This document shows, piece by piece, positions 20,481 through 29,295 of a stretch of 29,295 nt of DNA. Made by a program: the position numbers and the translations under genes. The notes beneath the pieces are model-generated. The model searched no databases. It was not told where the DNA came from and saw nothing but the letters and a program-made list of their open reading frames with translations. Within the stretch, counting starts at the first letter, position 1; every line of letters begins with the position of its first letter. Origin of the DNA: Gnetum montanum. Taxonomy: Eukaryota > Streptophyta > Gnetopsida > Gnetales > Gnetaceae. The DNA lies in assembly GCA_015680685.1 (NCBI GenBank), contig MNCI01025135.1:3980-33274 (forward strand), in the 5' to 3' direction.

Positions 20481-21421
20481 TGATGAGAGCAGTTACTCTA
20501 GCAGTTACTCTAGTAGTTATTCTAATTATTAGAGTAGTTACTCTAGTGGTTAGTCTAGTAGTTATTCTAATTATTAGAGTGGTTACTCTAGTGATTGCTT
20601 TAGTAGTTATTCTAATTATTAGAGCGGTTATTCTAATTATTAGAGTAGTTGCACCCAAGCTTATAAATATAATGCCCAGGTGCACAATTGGAAGAAGTCT
20701 TTTAGCAGTCAAGTAGTGAAACTCTTATAGTCCGTTTGAAAGTTAGAGTATTTTCCAGGTGCCCGTAGTAGGAGGTCTAAGTGTGGAAGGATCTTTATTT
20801 TTTGCATTTTGTACCTTAGCACACCTTGTGTACAGAAATAAAGATGAGCTCTTTAATTCATCCTTGCAGCACTTGAGATTTTTTTTCTTACGCATTTAAT
20901 TTATTTTATTTTCTTATGCATTTATTTTATTTTATGCACTTTACATTTTTGTTATTAGTACAGCAATTCATTTTGATCAATTAAGCAAATCATTAAATTA
21001 CACAAGCACGATTGCTTTCAGCATGCGTGTAATGCTTAGTAACCTAGTAACGATTAGCATTTGGTAATCCCAGTAGTGTTGCACTAGTTCAGGATGTGTA
21101 CGGAAAGTGGGAACATATGCTTATGTTAGGATTAGTTAGAACTTAGTTAATGAGTAGTTAAGTTAAATTAGTCACCTAGTTATCTCTCTCTTTCCCTATT
21201 AGCACAAGACATAAAAACATAAAAGATATAAAAATCATATGCCTCAAGCTTACTTAACCATGCAATCATGACATACAAGTAAGTTTGGGAAGACAACGAT
21301 CAATCAACTCGTCCTTGTTCCACAAGGGTGCATAAGCACTTAGTTCTTGGAATTCGACCGGATCATGCATGAAATGCTCATATTCATATGGTTGAGCGTA
21401 GGGGTACCTCACTGCTCACCA
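20481..21421 (+). repeat. 3' LTR of the plus-strand Athila element (941 bp)
   Basis: The LTR runs from TGATGAGAGC to GCTCACCA. The same 45-bp repeats occur at 20490-20652 (TTATTCTAATTATTAGAG at 20517, 20562 and 20607). TATAAATA is at 20662-20669 and AATAAA at 20837-20842. It keeps the 54-bp block that the 5' LTR has lost (about 21222-21280). Confidence 0.9.
20490..20652. repeat. 45-bp tandem repeats in U3 (3' LTR)
   Basis: This is the same repeat array as in the 5' LTR, with the same 45-base spacing and a few substitutions. Repeat number is equal in the two LTRs. Confidence 0.9.
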
Positions 21422-21426
21422 CTACT
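21422..21426. repeat. Target-site duplication CTACT (right)
   Basis: This is the partner of 11277-11281. The 3' LTR ends in CTCACCA at 21421 and CTACT follows. Confidence 0.88.
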
Positions 21427-21953
21427 CTATGACTCTCTCTCAAAGATTCATAGTGTGGCTCTTTAGCTAGATTTCTCTATCCTTCAAAATTTTGTTAATT
21501 AATTATGTCAAACAAGAAACTCCTGTATCTCCCAATGGTTTTCAAGGTTCTACTGGAATGTTTTCCAGTCCAATGGTTTTTCCATTTTTCATCTTTAATA
21601 AGGTTATCTTCACCTTACAGAAGGAAAGTTCATTAACCAAACCAAAATTTGGTTCTTCTTCTTAGATGTTTTCTCTTCAGAATTTTTTATTTAATAATTC
21701 TTGAAAATAAATTTTCCACCTATCAAAAACTTCATTATCTTTTACCAAAATTTTTTCATCTACTTCCTTGATGCATTTGACATTATCAATGTCCTTATAT
21801 ATTTTTTAATTTTTTTCCAATTTATAAATAGATTTTTCTCATTTCTTTGTTCCTAATTTCTCATAGAAGCTATCTAAAGCCTTATGTTTGGCTTTGACTA
21901 TTGCTACAATTGCCTCCTTCTTTGCTATTTTGCATATTAGCTTGTTTTCTTGG
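21422..21953 (-). mobile_element. RTE-clade LINE, upstream half of the copy split by the Athila element
   Basis: The minus strand reads KKEAIVAIVKAKHKALDSFY, then EKLGTKK, a segment like the linker between endonuclease and polymerase in plant RTE elements. A KCIKEVDEKILV-like segment follows (about 21780-21750). Stops and shifts are frequent. The segment ends at 21953, where the minus-strand Athila LTR starts, so the LINE endonuclease part would lie beyond 29295. It is continuous with 10062-11281 once the inserted element is disregarded. Confidence 0.82.
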
Positions 21954-22799
21954 TGATGAGTGGCGGGTATCCCTACACTCAACCATACGAATACGAGCGT
22001 CGCATGCACGATCCAATCGAACTTCACAAACTAAATGCCTACACGCCCCATGGAACACTTGGGGTTAACCATTTGTTATCTTCCCAGGCTTACTTGTATT
22101 TGTCACAATGTATGGTTAAGCAAGTCTGAGGTATATGATTTTTATGGTCTTTTATGTTTTATGTCTTCTGCACTACGAGGAAAGGGTTGAGAAACTAAGA
22201 CTAACTCTAACTAATGCACTAAGTCTAAATTACCTAGCGTCAACATCCATTCCCACTTACCGTACACACCCTGAACTATGCAACTGTGGCTACCAAATGC
22301 TAATCGTTACTAGGATCACCACACATAACACACGTGCTCAAAGTGGTTGTACTAAGGCACCTAGATAACATAAGCATGATAAGCATCTGTTCCTCGACTA
22401 TCCATACACATCCTTGGATGCTTGTAACCAAGTTGTACTCATGCCGCGTTACGAAAGCAGTAAATAACATGTAATAAATAACAAGTAATAAATCCTATTC
22501 CATGTACCGCAAGGTTTATCCACAAAGCTTGTCTTTATTGTTGTACAAAACTTGCATTCAAGTACAAAGCTGCTCGAATAAAGATCCATTTACTTGGGGA
22601 CTCCTACTATGGGCACATGGAAAATATTATATCTATGGAGTGATCAAACTGCCAGAGTTTCCCTACTTTAAGCCTAGGATGATGAATAAGCGGAGTTTCA
22701 CCTCTTATTTATAGATATGGTGGTGGACCACAATATCATGTATGTGATATTGCAGGGGACGACGCGATATCGTGGCTCATGCGATATCGCTTCTCATCA
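21954..22799 (-). repeat. 3' LTR of the minus-strand Athila element (846 bp)
   Basis: Seen on the plus strand it runs from TGATGAGTGGCGGG to CTTCTCATCA. On the minus strand U3 has GATATC-rich words (22799-22726) in place of the 45-bp repeats. A TATA box lies at 22713-22706 and an AATAAA signal at 22539-22534. The U5 end (21954-22040) matches the other LTRs around CACTCAACCATA. Confidence 0.88.
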
Positions 22800-22815
22800 T
22801 ACCCCCGTGACTAAA
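22800..22815 (-). promoter_or_regulatory. Polypurine tract of the minus-strand Athila element
   Basis: On the minus strand TTTAGTCACGGGGGTA directly precedes the LTR, matching the PPTs at 20465 and 4586. Confidence 0.82.
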
Positions 22816-24727
22816 TGAAAACTCGTCCTCGAGTTCCTTACAAAATATTGGGACAGTATGGAATTATTGAAGGGAATGGAACTAAGGGGATGACATGTGA
22901 ATGGATCATCATTTCAAGACTCAACAAACTGGTGTTCATGACAACAAGGGTGAACACCTTATTACATTGACATTAGGCCTCATTTGGCAGCTAAGAGAAA
23001 AGAGAAGAGAAAAGAGAAGAGAGAAGAGAGAAGAAGTCTTGTTGCTGCCAACACCAAGATTGTGCCTTTCATTGTCCATTCATAAGCGCATCATTGATCT
23101 CATTCCTTGCAAGGCTGTTTTAGCACTGCTCCATTCCAAGTGCTCCCTCCAGATCTAGTCCGTTGTTGTATGATCGCCATCTGCACACATAACACAAGCT
23201 TGTATTAGCAAGGGTAGATGAATTTGAATGTGGTAATACCTTGCTTCGGTGTAAGTCCTTCAGCTAGGTTATGGTATGACTGATTGTAGATCTAGAGATA
23301 TAATATTGATGACTACCGAAGATGTAGGGGTTAGGAAAAATTTAAAAAAATCAGGGCTAGGAGAGGATCAAAAAAATTAGGCCCCGTACCCCCATGACTA
23401 ATCACAAACCTTTGGTAGCGATAGAATGGAGAAAGAAAAGGAATAAGAAAGATAGAGAAAAAGAACAACTAGAACACCAATGAAGTGGATGTCAAGATGG
23501 AAATGAACAAATAAAATTAATTACAAAATGTTAATGGAAAGAATTTAACTAGTGCACCAAATAGGAATGCCAGTGGATCCTCCTCGAAGCAGACTCATGT
23601 CCTTAATGCCCTGACAAACCCACATTCAAAGAGTCCGTAGGCTCTGGGAATGTCCTTTGGAACAAGAGTTAAAGTCTTAACCATGAGAATTTACAGAAAA
23701 TAAAATGATGTATCTACCAAAATATACACTAATGATACAACCGACAATGAGGTGAACAATGGAGAGAAGGATGGAGAGAAGAGAATGGAATGGAATCCTA
23801 AGAACAAGCTGGTGTACAACCCCTTATGTTTTTTATGATTAATGTGACTTAGCAAATCTCATTCCAACTTGGGCCTCAAACCAACCACATCCAGTGACTT
23901 TGCATCAACACACTTGGCTAACCCATCCTCTTGGAGTAACAAGAATGCATCTCCCAAGAGCCACCACCATTCCAACGAAACAAAGGAAAGAATGGGAAGC
24001 AAGAAGGGCCTTAATTAGAGGAAACGTTTTTGGTTCCATAACTAGTGCATGCAGCCCAAATTTATTTCTTCTAAGGGGTGTGCTTTGAATTCTCACTTTT
24101 TTTTTTTTTTTTGTGTTTTGTGTTTTTATGCATGAGAGCCACACCATGCAAAGACTTCTTATTTTTATTGTCTCAGCTTCCAAGAATTGGGTAACATCGA
24201 AACAATAAGAAAACTCAAAGAAGAAAACATTCAAGTACCCAAGAGAATGATCAACACAATTGCATCAAGTTCCCTTGAAGTCACACCCTTTTCAAACCTT
24301 GAGTTCCTTCCTTAGTTTGAAACATACCCAGTCACTGATTCATTAAAGTTCTTCTTAAGAAAGGGGACTGTACATTTCCAAGCCAAGAGAGACCATAGAA
24401 ATAGGTGGATGAATGGATGAAGTGAACTCATTGCCTGCCATATCAAAAGAACATACCTTAGTGTCAACATCATGACTTAAAGGTAAAAATCAAACATTAG
24501 CAATCAATAAGAAAATAGTTCATACCATCATTCTAAACACTTATTAGGGACGAACTTACATGGTGGATCACACACACACACACACACACACACAAAATTG
24601 GAAAAGTAGAACGATGTTGTAAAATAAAAACAACAAAAGTTAAAGAAATTTGCAAAATAAAAACTTGTAAAACAAAAATGTGGAAAACAAAAAACTAAAA
24701 ACTAAAAAGACTGAGGGTCTCTAGTGA
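22816..24727 (-). other. Post-pol region of the minus-strand Athila element
   Basis: Alignable with 18524-20464 of the plus copy. It carries a PPT-like motif (23386-23400), a T-run at 24097-24112 that corresponds to the A-run of the plus copy, a GA-rich stretch (22992-23034) and a (CA)13 run (24569-24594). No conserved ORF is seen. Confidence 0.75.
23181..23210 (-). promoter_or_regulatory. Splice-acceptor-like site in the post-pol region, minus strand
   Basis: On the minus strand TTGCTAATACAAG, then GTTATGTGTGCAG, is followed at once by ATGG (ATG at 23180-23178). CTAAT could be a branch point. It is equivalent to 1581-1610 and 20041-20071. The short peptide that follows (MAIIQQRTRSGG) soon meets a stop. 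Confidence 0.45.
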
Positions 24728-26005
24728 TCAGCATAGGTGGCCATCTCTCCCATGACTGAATGGAAAGGGAGAGAGCCAAAATAGAGGGTGAGGTTGTCCG
24801 TTGGTGGAGGTGTAATTCGTATTGGTAATTTTTGGCTCACAAAAAGGTTTTGTTTGTTGTACATTAACCAATAACCTTTTATCTAGGCTGTCAGGCTTAT
24901 AAATCATCATGGCTTCAGAGGGGAAGGTTGTATGAATGATATAAGGTCCTTCCCACAAGGTTTGAAATTTTGTACATTGTGGTACATGTGTGGGATTCCA
25001 GTAAAGGACCTTGTCTCCTGGTTGGTACCTAAACCTTTGGATCCTTAAGTAATGACACTGTTTACTATGTTCCTTGTGCAACTCATTTAGTGATAGTGCA
25101 ACCAATCTATTCTTGTCTAACACATTCAGAGTGGCTAACAATTGTTTTTGTGCTAGGTCGAGATCCAGGTGAAGTTCGCAAGCCATGGACAGGGTACAGA
25201 GCTCATTTTGTATGGGAAGTTTTGGTAGTTTCCCGTACACTAGCTCATAGGGAAAATATCTTGTAGGGAGCTTCCACGTGGAGCGATACGCCCAAAGAGC
25301 ATCGTTCAATTTCATTCTCCAGTCTCGCCTAAATTTGCTAATCATTCGTGTTAATATTAATCGTTCAATTTGACCATTATCTTGTGGGTGATAAGCCATG
25401 GTCAGTTTATGTTCAACCCCTAAGCGTTGCATCAGTTTGTGAAAGGTTGCAACCATAAAATGTGTTTCATTATCAAAAATGAGTGCACATGGCACCCTAA
25501 ACCTATTAACGATCTGTTGTTGTACAAATCGTGTAGCTGTAGATGATGTGCAGTCTGTCACAGCGGCTGCTTCCGTCCATTTCGTTAAGTAATCAATAGC
25601 AACGATAATATATGCCTTTCCATTGGATAGTGTAATTGGCCCCATGAAATCAATTCCCCAAATATCAAAGGGTTCTAAAGGTTGAATCCATTGTTGTGGA
25701 CCCTCCATTCTAGCAGTCATTCCACCATCTCGTTGACATCATTCACAGGATTGGGCAAAATGATGGACGTCTCGGAATAGAGTTGGCCAATAATATCCTA
25801 CAAGCAAGACCTTGGTAGTCGTTCGTCTCTCGGCATAATGACCCCCATAGGGGCCCTCATGAGCATCTTGGAGGACTTTTAATTGATCTTTATCGGGAAC
25901 ACACCATCGGACCAAGCCATGAGGACAAACTTTATAGAGTTGGCCATTAATTTCCATGAAGTACTTAGTCTTGTGAAGAAACTGTTGTTTCTTCCTGAAG
26001 TCCAA
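24728..26005 (-). pseudogene. Integrase of the minus-strand Athila element, nearly intact
   Basis: Open from 26005 to the TGA near 24728 apart from one stop at 25741-25739, which falls inside the zinc-binding motif (SCE-stop-CQ; a CGA-to-TGA change would explain it). HHCC residues are visible in DAHEGPYGGHY and the CE-CQ pair. The catalytic core has GIDFMG, IFDNETHF (usually SDNGTHF) and NGQIERL, so the D, D and E residues are all present. The C-terminus has YQPGDKVLYWNPTHVP and LWEGPYII (GPY module) and ends GRDGHLC. This is the best-preserved coding block in the window. Confidence 0.92.
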
Positions 26006-27830
26006 TCCCTATGATGTTTTTTGGGAAATGAGATAGGTAAGAATGCCACTATACCAATTTATTTCCATGGGTTGATCATTTATTACACCAGCAAAGAGGG
26101 TTTCATTAGGAAAATGGTTAAATATAGCATTTTCATCCTCTTTGTTGTCCCAACGCAACCGAGATAAATGATCCGCAACTACATTCTCAATGCCCTTGCG
26201 ATCTACAATTGTTAAATCAAACTCCTAAAGAATTACCAGCCAACGTATGATACGTGGGCTGACCGTTGGCTTATTCATAAGGAACCTAATTGCACTATGA
26301 TCCGTATGGATATATACTTTGTAGCCCATTACATAATGCCTAAATTTGTCTAGTGTAAACACTACAGCCATTAATTCCTTTTCAGTAGTTGTGTAGTTGA
26401 GTTATGCACCGGTGATACTCTTACTAGCATAGTGAATGTAACAAGGTTGTTTTTGCTCATCTAATTGTGTCAAGGTTGTTAATTCCACCAATGGCTTGTT
26501 AAATGTATCTAATTGTGTTATGCACCGGTGATACTCTAATGGCTTGATAAATGATCCGCAACTACATTTACAAGCCTTGTTAATTCCACTATGCTAGTAA
26601 GAGTTTCTACAAGCCTCTATTTAAGAGTTTGGAATGCTCATTCACATTCCCTGGTCCATTCGAATGGTGCATCTTTTTTCTTTAATTCCACCAATGGCTT
26701 GGCAATTTTAGAGAAGTCCTCGATAAATCTCCTGTAGTAGCCAGTGTGTCCAAGGAATGATTGAACGTCTTTAACAGTTTTTGGTTGTTGGGTAATTTCT
26801 TGGATAACTTTAATTTTTTCTGGATCCACCTCTATTCTTGATTGTGAAACTTTGTGTCCCAGTACTACGTCCTCTTGAACCATCAAATGGCTCTTCTTCC
26901 AGTTGAGCTTTAGGTTGGTTTCAACACATCATTTCAATACTTGCTCCAACCAGTCGAGGGCTTAATCAAAGCTTGTCCCATAATTGGAGAAGTCATCCAT
27001 AAAGACTTCTACTCCGTTACCAATTTGCTACTAAAAGATGCTTAGAACTAATCGTTGGAATGTGGCAGGAGCATTGCACAAGACAAAAGGAATTTGTTTA
27101 TATGCAAACATTCCCCAAGGGCTAGTGAACGTTGTTTTGGCTTGGTCTTCAGGTGCGATTCGTATTTGGTTATACCCACTGTACCCATCCAGAAAACTAT
27201 AGAAGCGATGCCCTGCTATTGTGTCTAAGACTTGGTCAACAAATGGCAATGGGAAATGATCTTTGAAGGTTGCCATGTTCAATAGCCTAAAGTCTATACA
27301 TACCCTCCATTTACCTTCTTTCTTTGGTACAATTACAAGAGAGCTAACCCATTCACTATCAACAATGGAGCAAATGAACCCGACCTTGAGAAGTTGTTCT
27401 ATCTCCTCTTTTACTACTTCTTTTAACTTTTGGCTCAATCGCCTCTACGGTTGTTTACGAGGTTTCATGGAAGGATCTGTGTAAATCCAATGCTGGCATA
27501 TCCTAGGGTCTATTCTAATTAATTCAGGGTATGACCAGGCAAAGGCTGTCAACAACTTATTTATCACCTTTAGCAAGCTCTCTTTTTGCATGGGAGCAAC
27601 TTTTGCGTTAACGATTACCGATTTTCCATTTTTGAGAGTCATGTTTCCAAACTGGTGGGCAATGGTTTCAATTCTATGGGCTCTTGTTTAAACTTTTTAG
27701 GAATCTCCAACTTCCCCCAATTAATGCTTTCATGGTTAAGGGCTGGAAGTTGGCTATGGACCCGCTCTAGTGCATCCATTCTTTCAACATAAGTGCTCGT
27801 TATCCCCTCAGTCAGTTCCATTCATGTAGT
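26006..27830 (-). pseudogene. Reverse transcriptase and RNase H of the minus-strand Athila element
   Basis: Polymerase signs are WRVCIDFRLLN, FYSFLDGYSGYNQIRIAPED, LCNAPATFQR and FMDD (27003-26992). Two stops follow LVLSIF, where Gln codons are expected. MMVQEDVVLGHKVS and QSFLGHTGYYRRF continue the domain. RNase H keeps HTDHSA (about 26310), but the stretch that should hold its first catalytic Asp is missing, replaced by a patchwork of copied neighbouring sequence (about 26460-26604). The linker from protease (MELTEGITSTYVERMDALER) lies at 27821-27639. Confidence 0.9.
26460..26604. repeat. Patchwork insertion made of copies of nearby sequence
   Basis: The segment contains a 21-bp copy of 26401-26421 at 26517-26537, a 20-bp copy of 26682-26701 at 26479-26498, a 23-bp copy of 26163-26185 at 26546-26568, and an inverted 17-bp copy of 26417-26433 at 26588-26604. 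It stands in place of about 33 codons of RNase H. This resembles templated filler DNA from double-strand-break repair, though misassembly is possible. Confidence 0.8.
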
Positions 27831-29032
27831 TGAATCGTTCTCTTGGTCAGCCATCAACCAATGGGTGTTTTTTTGTTGTGTGGTTGTTGCATATAGGCAT
27901 TTTTGTATGTCAATGTCCTATGCACATCAATTTCATGCAAGCAATGTTAAACTCTGCATTACCCATGATTTTTGCACACAATGACACCTTGTGTCACTAT
28001 ATGCGATGCATGGAACCTTCTTCTTCTCAATCTTTCCAAAAGTACTTTTCTTAGATATTTCTAGGGAAAGATTACAGATTCCTCGGCGCGCGTCTACTGT
28101 GGTCAGCCATGCACTTCCCATTATTATCGAAAAATCCCCTTTGTCATTGTTTATTTGGATCACCAGGAAATCAGCTGGGTATGACCAACCATCCACGGTG
28201 GTGATAATGTCTTCAACCTATCACAAAGGAACGGTGATAGATTGGTCAACCAGATCTAAGCAAATATTTCTCTTCTTGAGTGGAGGCAAGTTCCAAGTCT
28301 TATACAATTCTTGCCAAATTAAGTTGACCCCGGAACCTGAGTCAAGAAGAGCCTTGTGAGGCTCATTTCCGGTGACTTGAAGATAAATTAGGGGGCTTCC
28401 TGGATCAGAGAATATTTTGGGAAGGTGGCCTACCTTAATCCAGTCGGTAACGGTATGTGTTAACATAACTGTGTGCATTGGCTTCAATTTTCGGATTGAA
28501 GGGGTTCCCGAAACCCTATTTGGTATGGGGGTGTTTGGATGTTCAATCGCTTGCGACGACGACGGCTTAGTTGGATTGTTGGTCCTAAAGAAAGATCTTT
28601 TTGACATATAATTGTTAGAACCAGCTGAGAATTGAGGATTAGGGGCCCTCATGATATTGGGTTGTTGCGATTGAGTGGGGATTACCCTGGGTTTTGTTGG
28701 AGCGGTCAATGGTGGAGCTACCGGCGTGAGGGATGCAAATGGATTTGGAGGATAGTATGGGTGTGGAGCGTCTCTCAGAGGAAAAGGAGTTTGAAAATAC
28801 TCCTAGACTTGGTAGTAACATGGAGGATTTATGTGGCCCGTAGAGTCAATTGGAGAAACTGGCTATTGCACATAATAACCATAAGGATTAGGCTGCCGGT
28901 AAGGGTACTGTTGTGTTGGCAGTGGCATCCCCCATGACTGTGGGTATTTCCACTACTAATGTTTTCTGATGGGTTGTAGTGGAGTTCCACTTGGATAATA
29001 TGTTAGTGGTTGGTGGAACTTCCTTGGGTTAC
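27831..29032 (-). pseudogene. gag C-terminus and protease of the minus-strand Athila element
   Basis: Reading leftward from 29032: a Pro/Tyr/Gln-rich gag tail matching 14271-14690 of the plus copy, then SPLIYLQVTGNEPHKALLDS with the active-site loop DSGSG intact (Asp codon 28343-28341). ICLDLVDQSITVPL follows, then FLVIQINNDKGDFSIIMGSA. Stops separate the open stretches 28709-28221, 28196-27933 and 27821-27639. The gag core and N-terminus are absent, cut exactly at the LTR that starts at 29033. Confidence 0.88.
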
Positions 29033-29295
29033 TGATGAGTGGCGAGGTACCCCTACACTCAACCATATGAAACGAGCGTAGCATGCTCGATCCAGTCGAA
29101 CTCCACAGACTAAATGCCTAAACACCGCAAGGAACACTTGGGGTTAATTAATCATTTTCTTCCCAGACTTACTTGTTGTTGTCACGGTGTATGGTTAAGT
29201 AAGTCCGAGGTATATGATTTTTTTGGTCTTTTCTGGTTTATCTCCTATGCTAAGGGGTGAAGGGTTGAGAGACTAAAACTAACTCTAACTACAGC
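29033..29295 (-). repeat. Athila-type LTR end inserted in gag (runs off the window)
   Basis: It begins TGATGAGTGGCGAGG and matches 21954-22215 with about 15% differences by eye. GTTAC (29028-29032) before it is a target-site candidate. The junction falls exactly at the LTR terminus inside gag coding sequence, which favours a nested insertion in the same orientation over the element's own 5' LTR brought near by deletion. Confidence 0.8.

Larger units (their letters stand above)
11282..21421 (+). mobile_element. Complete but decayed Athila-type Ty3/gypsy retrotransposon (10,140 bp)
   Basis: The element has two LTRs (11282-12176, 20481-21421), a tRNA-Asp-like primer site (12178-12195), gag-protease-reverse transcriptase-RNase H-integrase in that order, a ~1.9 kb post-pol region and a PPT. 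A perfect 5-bp target duplication flanks it inside an RTE LINE. Membership of the Athila lineage rests on the FMDD polymerase box, the GLCNAPATF segment, the tRNA-Asp-like primer site, the single gag-pol reading frame and the absence of a chromodomain. By eye the LTRs differ at roughly one base in ten to twelve, mostly transitions, so the insertion is not recent. Confidence 0.92.
21954..29032 (-). mobile_element. Second Athila-type element, minus strand, 5' part missing
   Basis: Reading leftward: Pro/Tyr-rich gag C-terminus (29032-28710), protease, reverse transcriptase, RNase H, integrase (to 24728), post-pol region, PPT and 3' LTR (22799-21954). Everything upstream of the gag tail is replaced at 29033 by another LTR end. 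CTTGG (21949-21953) is the right-hand target-site candidate in element orientation; the partner is not in the window. Protein similarity to the plus-strand element is high over most of pol. Confidence 0.9.

Noticed and set aside
24569-24594. (CA)13 run as a special element
   Set aside because: It is an ordinary microsatellite inside the post-pol region, absent at the equivalent place of the plus copy.

Overview
The window looks like nuclear DNA of a flowering plant. It is made almost wholly of decayed, nested retrotransposons, and I found no host gene, tRNA, rRNA or CRISPR array. Evidence for a plant: Ty3/gypsy elements of the Athila type (FMDD reverse transcriptase motif, primer site resembling the 3' end of plant tRNA-Asp, GPY-type integrase end without a chromodomain), an L1-like LINE and an RTE-clade LINE. 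All coding regions carry stops or frameshifts. Many stops can be explained by C-to-T change (CGA to TGA, CAG/CAA to TAG/TAA), as expected of methylated, silenced repeats. The species cannot be told from the sequence.

Layout. (1) 1-194: right-hand end of an Athila-type LTR, inserted into element B. (2) 195-5427: 3' part of element B: a post-pol region, a splice-acceptor-like site, a decayed ~2.8 kb extra ORF, a polypurine tract (PPT) and the 3' LTR (4596-5427). (3) 5428-9134: L1-like LINE on the minus strand, its 3' end cut by element B. (4) 9135-10061: no recognised content. (5) 10062-11281 and 21422-21953: two halves of one RTE-clade LINE on the minus strand, with the typical plant RTE 3' end and an (ATC)n tail. 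(6) 11282-21421: a 10.1 kb Athila-type element on the plus strand, inserted in that LINE with a 5-bp target duplication CTACT, and complete from LTR to LTR. (7) 21954-29032: a second Athila-type element on the minus strand, also inserted in the LINE, with its gag truncated. (8) 29033-29295: another LTR of the family, apparently inserted in the gag of (7) and running off the window.

The most interesting point is between pol and the 3' LTR, the env-like position of Athila elements. Three related copies carry a CAG|ATGG or ACAG|ATGG site at the same relative place. In element B it is followed by a long decayed ORF with a domain resembling the 'putative plant transposon protein' family and a long coiled-coil. 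In the other two copies the same flanks enclose only about 0.4 kb. This suggests an accessory gene, expressed from a spliced transcript, that was gained or lost among close relatives. Also notable are mosaic LTRs (shared U5, different U3), a PPT-like motif repeated three times per element, and a filler-DNA patch in an RNase H region.
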